A stretch of 64,000 nt of DNA from Thainema sp966674685 (GTDB lineage: Bacteria > Cyanobacteriota > Cyanobacteriia > Phormidesmidales > Phormidesmidaceae): positions 21,432 to 85,431 of the forward strand of contig CBKWJC010000015.1 of assembly GCA_966674685.1 (NCBI GenBank). The letters are read 5' to 3'. The position numbers and the translations under genes are program-made. Positions 27,688 to 34,213 of the stretch are shown piece by piece. The stretch's first letter is position 1; each line of letters begins with the position of its first letter. A model generated the notes under the pieces. It was given only the letters and a program-made list of their open reading frames with translations, had not been told where the DNA came from and made no database searches.

Positions 27688-28170
27688 TTACATCGTCCAA
27701 GTATCTAGAATAAATGCCCCTTCCTTGCGGTGTAGCAAAATAATATCCAGTACATCTAGCGGATTAATCGGCGTAATTCCGGGAATCAGAGACGGCTCAC
27801 CATGACCGTAAAGCGCTTGCAGCGCAAAGCGGCAGGCATAGACTTTTCCACCTTCTTCCATGAATTTAACAATTTGATTATTCATGGCTAAATGCCCTGG
27901 AAATGCCTCATCTCCCAGTTTTGGAAAACCGCGCTGCACCCCCAATGTCACACCAGGCCCATACAGCAATACTGATGTCTCAAAACCTTTCCGGAGTAAA
28001 CGAGTTGCCTGCAACAAATTGACCAAACCAATTGAACCTTCAAACGCAACTGTATGAAAAGCAACTAATGCTTTTTCACCCGGATCTGCTTTCACATCAG
28101 GAAAAACTTTTTCCTCATAATCGACTAGAAAATCACCTGTTTGATGAGCAGGAGTTGTAACTTCAGGCAT
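27688..28170 (-). CDS. nitB: Sll0783/MSMEG_0572-type protein of the Nit1C cluster
   Basis: A 160-residue DsrE-like-fold protein, the first gene of the nitrilase cluster. The core EKALVAFHTVAFEGSIGLVNLLQATRLLRKGFETSVLLYGPGV and GGKVYACRFALQALYGHGE, with a single conserved Cys, define the family. Synechocystis Sll0783 is induced by nitrogen starvation and affects polyhydroxybutyrate accumulation (recalled literature). Here an NtcA-type promoter precedes the gene (28226-28267), and GGAGA provides the ribosome binding site. Biochemical role unknown. Confidence 0.88.
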   Translation of the reverse strand: MPEVTTPAHQTGDFLVDYEEKVFPDVKADPGEKALVAFHTVAFEGSIGLVNLLQATRLLRKGFETSVLLYGPGVTLGVQRGFPKLGDEAFPGHLAMNNQIVKFMEEGGKVYACRFALQALYGHGEPSLIPGITPINPLDVLDIILLHRKEGAFILDTWTM

Positions 28171-28225
28171 ATTTTTCTCCGCAATAAAACAAACGTAAGG
28201 CGTGGAAAGTTTGTTTCTTTATTGC

Positions 28226-28267
28226 ACCTTAAGAGGCTGAGTTATTTGATCTCGTATCTACAGTTAC
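28226..28267 (-). promoter_or_regulatory. NtcA-activated promoter of the nitrilase cluster
   Basis: On the minus strand GTAACTGTAGATAC (28267-28254) matches the NtcA box GTA-N8-TAC perfectly. Exactly 22 bases later TAAGGT (28231-28226) matches the -10 form TA-N3-T. This is the canonical class II NtcA promoter geometry. The predicted start near 28219 leaves a leader of about 50 bases before the Sll0783-like ATG. Confidence 0.85.
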
Positions 28268-28401
28268 AAAACCCATATCTCTATCATTAAAGATAGGCAA
28301 ATTAATCGGATACTTAACCTGAATGATCCGAGTTAAACATCCCACTATCTTTTTCGGTAGGTTATCATCGCGATCGCATCCGATTCGCGGAATATTCTCT
28401 T

Positions 28402-29034
28402 ATGAAACAGTATTTACAGGTTAGTGAAGTCATCGATTGGCAACATCCAGATATTCTGGCTTATGCCAAACAAATTGCATTCGACTGTGAAACGCCAGTT
28501 GCGATCGCGCAAGCCTGTTTCGAGTGGGTACGCGATGAAATTCATCACAGCGTTGACTATCAGATGAATCCGGTGACCTGGCGTGCTTCTGATGTTTTGC
28601 AATATAAAACTGGCTACTGCTATGCCAAGAGCCATTTACTGGCAGCCCTGCTGCGGGCCAACCAGATCCCAGCCGGATTTTGCTATCAGCGGCTCAGTAT
28701 TGACGACAACGGTGCGCCCTATAGCCTGCACGGGTTCAACGCGATTCATTTACCTGAGATCGGTTGGTATCGAGTGGATGCCAGAGGCAACAAAGCAGGC
28801 GTGAATGCCCAATTTTCGCCTCCCCAATAAAATCTAGCGTTTAAAATTCAGTTTCCTGAAGAGGTCGATTTTCCATCAATTCTGGCGGAACCCCTGCCCA
28901 TTGTTGTAGATGCATTGCGATCGCAAACGACCTGGGATAACATGCTGCACAATCTCCCCGATATCGCGATCTCATCTGCCCAGCACTATGGTCTGCTCAA
29001 TTCAGCTAAAAACCTGTCATCCCAGTGGTCATAG
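28402..29034 (+). pseudogene. Transglutaminase-like cysteine peptidase with in-frame ochre stop
   Basis: The first 142 codons encode a TGc-domain protein with the full triad: Cys73 (GYCYAK), His110 (SLHGFNA) and Asp126 (YRVDARGN). A TAA at 28828-28830 follows PPQ, but the same frame continues for another 67 codons to a TAG at 29032. This continuation reads like the usual C-terminal part of the family: LAFKIQFPEEVDFPSILAEP, then LPIVVDALRSQTTWDNML. One base change (CAA, GAA or AAA to TAA) would explain the interruption. The truncated product keeps all catalytic residues, so it may still work. A sequencing error is possible. Confidence 0.8.
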
Positions 29035-29075
29035 GGTCAGGGAACCTGCTCCCTAAATTGCTGCAAATCCTGTAG

Positions 29076-29094
29076 GGGCACGGTTTCCGTGCCC
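29076..29094. terminator. Hairpin between convergent genes
   Basis: GGGCACGG (29076-29083) / CCGTGCCC (29087-29094) with a TTT loop, between the transglutaminase-like frame and ribH. GTAGGGGCACGG-type hairpins are frequent in cyanobacterial spacers, so it may be a dispersed repeat as well as a terminator. Confidence 0.5.
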
Positions 29095-29102
29095 AAGAAT
29101 GT

Positions 29103-29672
29103 CTAACCTTCGCTAATCGCAGCGCTTTTCATGGATGCAGGTAAGCTTTGAGTCGCAGTACCCGTCAGACCATTTTGCATTTCTTCCGGCAAAATCCCGT
29201 GAATCTGCTTCATCAAACTAGCCATTTCCAGCGCGCTCATGGCATAGCTCCAGCCCAGATTGCTCTTGATGCCGGCTCGTTCAAGTGCCTGCTGCATCGT
29301 ATCGGTGGTCAATACGCCAAACACAATCGGCACGCCTGTCTGGAAGCCAGCGGCGGCGATTCCCTTTGAAACTTCTGCGGCAACGTAATCGAAATGAGGC
29401 GTATGGCCGCGAATCACGGCACCGAGACAAATAATGGCGTTGTACCGACCTGAAAGTGCCAACTGCCGCGCCACTAGCGGCACCTCAAAACTACCCGGCA
29501 CCCAGGCATAATCAACCTGTTCCCCTTGTGGATCAACATCTACGCCATGTCGCTTGAGGCAGTCTTGACACCCTTCTAGAAGCTTGCCCGTCACTAAATC
29601 ATTGAATCGACCAATGACGATCGCGAAGCGCAGCGACTTGGTATCGGCAAAACTTCCTTCAAATACAGCCAT
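29103..29672 (-). CDS. ribH: 6,7-dimethyl-8-ribityllumazine synthase
   Basis: Penultimate enzyme of riboflavin biosynthesis: condenses 5-amino-6-ribitylaminouracil with 3,4-dihydroxy-2-butanone-4-phosphate; it usually assembles as a 60-mer or pentamer. Motifs: FAIVIGRFNDLVTGKLLEG, WVPGSFEVPLVARQLA, IICLGAVIRGHTPHFDYVAAEVSKGI with the catalytic His, and FGVLTTDTMQQALERAG. At 189 residues it carries a C-terminal extension of about 30 residues beyond the usual 155-160, common in cyanobacteria. It is a single gene. Confidence 0.96.
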   Translation of the reverse strand: MAVFEGSFADTKSLRFAIVIGRFNDLVTGKLLEGCQDCLKRHGVDVDPQGEQVDYAWVPGSFEVPLVARQLALSGRYNAIICLGAVIRGHTPHFDYVAAEVSKGIAAAGFQTGVPIVFGVLTTDTMQQALERAGIKSNLGWSYAMSALEMASLMKQIHGILPEEMQNGLTGTATQSLPASMKSAAISEG

Positions 29673-29827
29673 AATTTTCCCTTAGCTCTCACCCACACGA
29701 GGGGTTACTCATCTCGTTCAATATAGCGCTAATGGGAGCGCTTATTGCGCTACCCTGACTGTGTTTGTCTTGTGCAAACGATATAACAGTGTTGGAGCGA
29801 TAACGAACCTTTCCTGAACCTAACCTG

Positions 29828-30181
29828 TTGAGTAAAAGCCACATGATGGAAAAAAGAGGATTCAACTCTACACTTAGTTCTGTACTCAAGACACTTAAAC
29901 AGTATCTGCAAGAGCAATATTGCGATCGCCTTTATCGGGTCATTTTATTTGGCTCTCATGCCCGTGGACAAGCAACAGCAGGTTCAGATGTCGATGTTTT
30001 GATTGTGCTAGATGATCCGGTAGATGCCAGTGCGGAAATTAGTCGCACCAGCGCATTTGTTGCTCAGCTTTGTCTTGAACATAATTTGCTAATCTCTCGC
30101 CTATTTTTATCCGCATCACGTTACGAATCCGAAAATTCCCCTCTGCTCCGTAACATCCGTCAAGAAGGCATTGCTCTATGA
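29828..30181 (+). CDS. MNT-type nucleotidyltransferase (antitoxin of a HEPN/MNT pair)
   Basis: Minimal nucleotidyltransferase of 117 residues. The polymerase-beta motif GSHARGQATAGSDVDVLI (residues 42-59) contains the Gly-Ser and the DxD pair (Asp54, Asp56). Methionines at residues 6 and 7 may be the true start. The stop overlaps the HEPN gene start by four bases. In characterised systems the MNT partner neutralises the HEPN RNase by adding AMP to it. Function by analogy only. Confidence 0.85.
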   Translation: MSKSHMMEKRGFNSTLSSVLKTLKQYLQEQYCDRLYRVILFGSHARGQATAGSDVDVLIVLDDPVDASAEISRTSAFVAQLCLEHNLLISRLFLSASRYESENSPLLRNIRQEGIAL

Positions 30182-30558
30182 CTCCAGAGCAACAGTTCTT
30201 GATCACCAAAGCTGAACGTAGTTTAGAAGCTGCAAACCAGCTCATGCAGCAAGGATTCCATGACTTCGTTGTTTCCCGTGCTTACTACGCAATGTTTTAT
30301 GTTGCCGAAGATCTCCTTGATCAAGAAGGTTTGTCGTTCTCTAGCCACGCGGCTGTCATTAGCGCCTTTGGGCAAACTCTTGCTCATCCTGGCAAAGTAC
30401 CTGTTGAATTCCACCGTTATCTAATTGATGCTCAAGCTCAACGCACCCGTGCTGATTATGATCTTCAGCCAAACTTGACACAACAGGACGCTGAAATGCT
30501 TATTGCTCAAGCTCAAGCCTTGATTGAACTCGGCAACCAATATCTGTCAGCTTCCTAA
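30178..30558 (+). CDS. HEPN-domain protein (toxin-like partner of MNT)
   Basis: A 126-residue all-helical HEPN protein: KAERSLEAANQLMQQGFHDFVVSRAYYAMFYVAEDLL is the first half of the domain. The second half ends YLIDAQAQRTRADYD. The RX4-6H motif used for RNA cleavage by HepT toxins is not visible at the usual place; the site reads R91-A-D-Y. It may be the minimal HEPN subtype with R/D-Y in place of the RNase motif, or inactive. It is translationally coupled to the MNT gene. Confidence 0.83.
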   Translation: MTPEQQFLITKAERSLEAANQLMQQGFHDFVVSRAYYAMFYVAEDLLDQEGLSFSSHAAVISAFGQTLAHPGKVPVEFHRYLIDAQAQRTRADYDLQPNLTQQDAEMLIAQAQALIELGNQYLSAS

Positions 30559-30664
30559 CTGGCTGGCTGGTCTACTCATTCCTGAACGTTGTCTGGAATC
30601 GGGTCTAATCATGGTGTAGTGCCCTAAGTTCTGTCCAAACGTTGTGTGAGAGGAACTTAGACGC

Positions 30665-31564
30665 ATGAATTTGACTTCCCGATGGTTCGGCTGTGCGATC
30701 GCAAGCACTATGGCAAGCAGTATCGTAGTGCTTTTCGTCCAACCGACTTGGGCGACACCTATGGTTGAGTCTGCTACTCCTCAACTGGCTCCAGAATTGG
30801 CTCAAGCAGCCGATGCTCCAGCAGCCGATGAGGTACAGGCTGAATTTACTCGGCATTTTCAAGACTTGGGTGTCGAAGGCTCCATCCTGATCTATGACCT
30901 CAATCGCGATCGCACCTATCAGCACAATCCTAGCCGCAACAGCACAGCGTTTTTACCCGCATCGACGTTCAAGATTTTGAATTCCCTAGTTGCGCTGGAA
31001 ACGGGTGTGATTGATGACGACCTGGCGATTTTGACCTGGGATGGAGTGGAGCGCAGTGTTCCGGCTTGGAATCGAGATCTGAATATGCGGGTTGCGTTCA
31101 AGCAGTCTGCCGTCTGGTTTTATCAGGTGATCGCCCGTCGTGTGGGGCATGAGCGGATGCAGCAGTGGGTGGCGGCGGCTGGTTACGGCAATCAGACCAT
31201 CGGTGAGGCAGCAGATATTGATACGTTCTGGCTGGATGGCGATCTGCGAATTACGCCCGAAGAACAAATTCAGTTTTTGCGCCGCTTGTATGGCAACGAG
31301 CTACCGTTTTCAGCCGAGGTCATGGCCACAGTCAAAGACATCATGATTGTGGAGCAAACGCCCGTTTATACGATCCGGGCGAAGACGGGCTGGTTTGGCT
31401 TTGGTGAACCCGATCAGGATCAGATTGGCTGGTACGTCGGCTACGTGGAGCAGGCGGGAAACGTCTATTTTTTTGCTACTAATATTGACATTCGTGACGA
31501 CGATGATCCGCAAGCTCGGTTAGAGCTAACCCGTCGCTGCTTTGAATCGCTTCAGTTACTGTAA
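30665..31564 (+). CDS. Class D (OXA-type) beta-lactamase family protein
   Basis: Periplasmic serine beta-lactamase fold, 299 residues. A signal sequence ends near residue 30 (TWA). All class D signatures are present: S100-T-F-K103 (nucleophile and carboxylatable Lys), S148-A-V150, Y174-G-N176, W189-L190 in FWLDGDL, and K240-T-G242. The carboxylated-lysine motif and WxLDG box separate it from BlaR sensor domains, which would carry membrane helices. A proline/alanine-rich linker of about 25 residues precedes the domain. Whether it hydrolyses clinical beta-lactams or acts on cell-wall metabolites is unknown. No adjacent regulator or mobile gene is seen. Confidence 0.92.
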   Translation: MNLTSRWFGCAIASTMASSIVVLFVQPTWATPMVESATPQLAPELAQAADAPAADEVQAEFTRHFQDLGVEGSILIYDLNRDRTYQHNPSRNSTAFLPASTFKILNSLVALETGVIDDDLAILTWDGVERSVPAWNRDLNMRVAFKQSAVWFYQVIARRVGHERMQQWVAAAGYGNQTIGEAADIDTFWLDGDLRITPEEQIQFLRRLYGNELPFSAEVMATVKDIMIVEQTPVYTIRAKTGWFGFGEPDQDQIGWYVGYVEQAGNVYFFATNIDIRDDDDPQARLELTRRCFESLQLL

Positions 31565-31571
31565 GCCCGAC

Positions 31572-31599
31572 ACTGCATAGAAATTACTGCATAGAAATT
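31572..31599. repeat. Perfect 14-bp tandem duplication
   Basis: ACTGCATAGAAATT occurs twice head to tail (31572-31585 and 31586-31599) just after the beta-lactamase stop. It looks like a recent slippage duplication. Confidence 0.8.
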
Positions 31600-31630
31600 G
31601 CGGTAGGGTCGGCATTGTTCACCCTACCGC
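31600..31630. terminator. Hairpin downstream of the beta-lactamase gene
   Basis: GCGGTAGGGT (31600-31609) / ACCCTACCGC (31621-31630), ten perfect pairs with an 11-base loop, between convergent genes. No strong T-run follows on the plus strand. Confidence 0.55.
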
Positions 31631-31681
31631 TCCAACTACAGCGCTATTTACCAACATCCTGGAAGCTGAGTCCCCGAAAGA

Positions 31682-32308
31682 CTAGACACTTCGGACGGGA
31701 TTCACATAGTGCTCTAGGGCTAATAGGCTGGTATTCAGGGCAAATGCTAGGAGAGATACCGCGATCGCACCTGCCCAAATTTTGTCATAGCGCCCCGCTT
31801 GAGCAATCCCTTCAAACAGCAGTACGCCGAGACCACCCGCCCCAAACTTCGCGCCAATTGTTGCGATCGCAACACTGACGACCGCTGCAATTCGCACACC
31901 TGCCAGAAAAATGGGCAACACTAACGGCACTTGAATCTGCCACCAGCGCTGCCAGCCATTCATGCCCATGCCGCGAGCCGCTTCCATCACAGCCGCTGGG
32001 ATTCCGTTTAGCCCCACTGTCAAATTACGCACTAGAATCACCTGGCTATAGATCACCATCGCCGTGATCACCGAAATTTGATTGAGGCCAAAGATCGGCA
32101 CCAGCAAAATAATCAGCGCCAAGCTGGGAATCGTGTAGAGCGCACCTAGCAGACCCAGCACGGGCACCGACAAGAAACGGTAGCGCCAGATCAACAGTGA
32201 AAGCGGCACCGCAATTGCGATCGCACTTATCAACGTTACGAGCGTCATCAGTAGATGCTGCCCCATGAGCGTCAGAACAGCGCCAAAATTTTGCAGTAAA
32301 TAAAGCAT
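31682..32308 (-). CDS. ABC transporter permease, OpuCB/OpuBB type
   Basis: Inner-membrane permease of the glycine betaine/choline/carnitine family, 208 residues with about five membrane helices (18-40, 46-66, 70-92, 133-155, 178-198). The coupling loop EAARGMGMNGWQRWWQIQVPLVLPIFLAGVRIAAV carries the EAA motif that contacts the ATPase. It starts 10 bp after the ATPase stop. The second permease and the substrate-binding protein usual for Opu systems are not next to it, so the transporter may be completed from elsewhere. Confidence 0.85.
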   Translation of the reverse strand: MLYLLQNFGAVLTLMGQHLLMTLVTLISAIAIAVPLSLLIWRYRFLSVPVLGLLGALYTIPSLALIILLVPIFGLNQISVITAMVIYSQVILVRNLTVGLNGIPAAVMEAARGMGMNGWQRWWQIQVPLVLPIFLAGVRIAAVVSVAIATIGAKFGAGGLGVLLFEGIAQAGRYDKIWAGAIAVSLLAFALNTSLLALEHYVNPVRSV

Positions 32309-32323
32309 GGTTGAGGATTCAGT

Positions 32324-33313
32324 CTACATGTCTGATTCAGCCTTGGCTGAATTGTGGATCACCGCAAAATCGCGAATCTGCTCCAGCGTGAGCACTCCTA
32401 CTGGATTTCCCTGATCCGGATCGATCACCGTCAACTGCTGGGCACCCGTCCGCAAAATTAACGAAAGAGCCGTCCGTAGATTTTCATCCTGTGCGATCGC
32501 AGGCTGATGATCAGATACGGGACAATTCGGATCATGTATCATGGCTGACTGAACCCGCAGCAGGCTAAGCTGCCGCACCATATCGTCGGCATTCACCAGT
32601 TGCCGCACAAAATCATTAGCAGGTTGAGCCAGGATTTTAAACGGCGTGTCATACTGCACCACCTCTCCGGCCTGTAGAATCAGGATTCTGTCCGCCAGCC
32701 GCAGCGCTTCTTCTACATCATGAGATACAAACAGAATGGTTTTATGCAGACGACGCTGAAGTGCGAGCAGCTCATCCTGTAGCTTGGCACGATTAATCGC
32801 ATCCAGCGCACCAAACGGTTCATCCATGAGCAGCAGTTCGGGATCACCCGCCAAAGCCCGCGCAATGCCAACCCGCTGCTGCTGACCACCCGACAGCTGA
32901 GCCGGATAGCGATCGCGATAGGTCTGAGGAGCTAATCCCACCAGCATCAGCAGTTCGTCCACCCGTGCTTGAGTCTTGACGCCCGACCAGCTTAGTAGCT
33001 TAGGCACAACAGCGACATTTTGAGCTACGGTCATGTGCGGAAAAAGCCCAGACTGCTGAATCACATAACCAATCTGTCGCCGTAGGGCTGTGGCCGACTG
33101 CTGGTGAATATCCTGATCGTTGACATAAATGCGGCCAAATGTAGGCTCATACAGCCGATTGACCATTTTGAGCAGAGTGGTTTTACCGCAACCCGATGGC
33201 CCCAAAATGACAACAAGCTGTCCCTGTTTAACCTCAATGGTGCAGTTTTTCACCGCAGGAGCGGGGGCTGACGGAAACTGTAAGGTTACCTGTTCAAAGC
33301 GGATAGCATTCAC
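32324..33313 (-). CDS. ABC transporter ATP-binding protein with CBS domain, OpuCA type
   Basis: Energising subunit of a compatible-solute importer, 329 residues. Walker A GPSGCGKTTLLK, Q-loop, signature LSGGQQQRVGIARAL, Walker B LLLMDEPFGALD and switch His in FVSHDVEEAL are all intact. The C-terminal part (about 240-325) is a partial CBS region, which in OpuA/OpuC senses ionic strength; only one clear CBS repeat is visible. Operon with the permease downstream. Substrate (betaine-like) inferred from family. Confidence 0.88.
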   Translation of the reverse strand: MNAIRFEQVTLQFPSAPAPAVKNCTIEVKQGQLVVILGPSGCGKTTLLKMVNRLYEPTFGRIYVNDQDIHQQSATALRRQIGYVIQQSGLFPHMTVAQNVAVVPKLLSWSGVKTQARVDELLMLVGLAPQTYRDRYPAQLSGGQQQRVGIARALAGDPELLLMDEPFGALDAINRAKLQDELLALQRRLHKTILFVSHDVEEALRLADRILILQAGEVVQYDTPFKILAQPANDFVRQLVNADDMVRQLSLLRVQSAMIHDPNCPVSDHQPAIAQDENLRTALSLILRTGAQQLTVIDPDQGNPVGVLTLEQIRDFAVIHNSAKAESDM

Positions 33314-33649
33314 AATCGACTGCGTCTAGCTGAGTTTACTTTATCAATGATTCACTAATAGTTTGTCTAGGCTTTAATTTCGTTTAGGTGATGCCACGGC
33401 TGACTATCATAAGTGGCAACTATTAAGTTGTAAATGTGGAGCAGAGCGTTGTGTCTAATCAGAAAGGGCCCTATCCAAAAGACTCAATACATATGCTGAC
33501 TCACTTTGTCATCTACTTTGTAAGACTACTTTGTAAGACTTGATTTCACATGTCCTTGAATTCTACTTTTCATTAGAACCATAGTTCTAATTAGTTTTCA
33601 AAGGAGAAATTCAAGCAGCGTTTAATCAAGATCGGGTGCTTAAGGATCA
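33314..33649. other. Spacer with a 13-bp tandem repeat
   Basis: About 335 AT-rich bases. CTACTTTGTAAGA is repeated exactly at 33513-33525 and 33526-33538. Divergent promoters for the ABC operon and the small secreted protein are expected; no terminator or RNA recognised. Confidence 0.5.
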
Positions 33650-33853
33650 GTGTCATCTACTAGGTTTAGGAAAATGTGCGTTCGTTATTGTCGATTACTA
33701 ATTACAGGAATTGGAATTGCTCTCTTTGCCGTTGGCATCAGTGCAAATGTCACGAAAGCAGATGGGAGCCCTCCGGATCAGTTTCCGGGTGGAACAAGTG
33801 GTGCAGGCGGTCGATTCGCTCCGGAGTCGGTCATTCAAGATTCGCTACATTAA
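33650..33853 (+). CDS. Short secreted hypothetical protein, possibly a remnant
   Basis: 67 residues with a convincing signal peptide (MCVRYCRLLITGIGIALFAV, then cleavage after TKA near residue 37) and a mature segment of only about 30 residues rich in Gly, Pro and Phe (PPDQFPGGTSGAGGRFAPES). This mature start resembles the N-terminus of larger cyanobacterial exported proteins, so the gene may be the 5' remnant of a longer one; no continuation is visible in the next 300 bases in any frame. A methionine at residue 9 is an alternative start. Confidence 0.45.
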   Translation: MSSTRFRKMCVRYCRLLITGIGIALFAVGISANVTKADGSPPDQFPGGTSGAGGRFAPESVIQDSLH

Positions 33854-34213
33854 TCATCTTGTTGCTGCACGGGTTTGACATCAAGGCTTGGGTGGGCTTC
33901 AGAATGCGATCGGGAACTACTTATGATAGTCCTCAATAGATAAGGATTTGGGGTGGTGTGGGCAGTGCCTGCGCCACCCCAAATCCTTGTGTGGCAGCAT
34001 TTTCCTGCCATGCAGCACGCAGCACTTACCGCTTTGCTATACCTGCCAAAGCAATCCAGCAACTGTGCTCTTAAATTGCTATGCTGAATAAGCTTCTATT
34101 AAAGATATTTATTAGCTTTCATTAAAAAATTTCCGCTTCAAGTTCTGCTTTAAGTTCCATAGCTGCGATCGCACTGTTTCAACTTTATAACTTAGGTCTA
34201 GATAGGTCTAAAC
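33854..34213. other. Spacer upstream of the large PAS kinase
   Basis: About 360 bases without a gene. It contains the hairpin at 33942-33988, an AT-rich stretch near 34085-34130 with AAAGATATTTATTAG, and a HIP1 octamer near 34166. The kinase promoter should lie in its right half. Confidence 0.5.
33942..33988. terminator. Long hairpin downstream of the small secreted gene
   Basis: AAGGATTTGGGGTGG (33942-33956) / CCACCCCAAATCCTT (33974-33988): 15 perfect pairs with a 17-base loop. It is terminator-like but lacks a long T-run, so it may be a dispersed repeat hairpin. Confidence 0.55.

Noticed and set aside
33676..33939. Open frame overlapping the small secreted protein in another frame
   Set aside because: Composition unlike a gene, no ribosome binding site, fully overlapped by a frame with a clear signal peptide.
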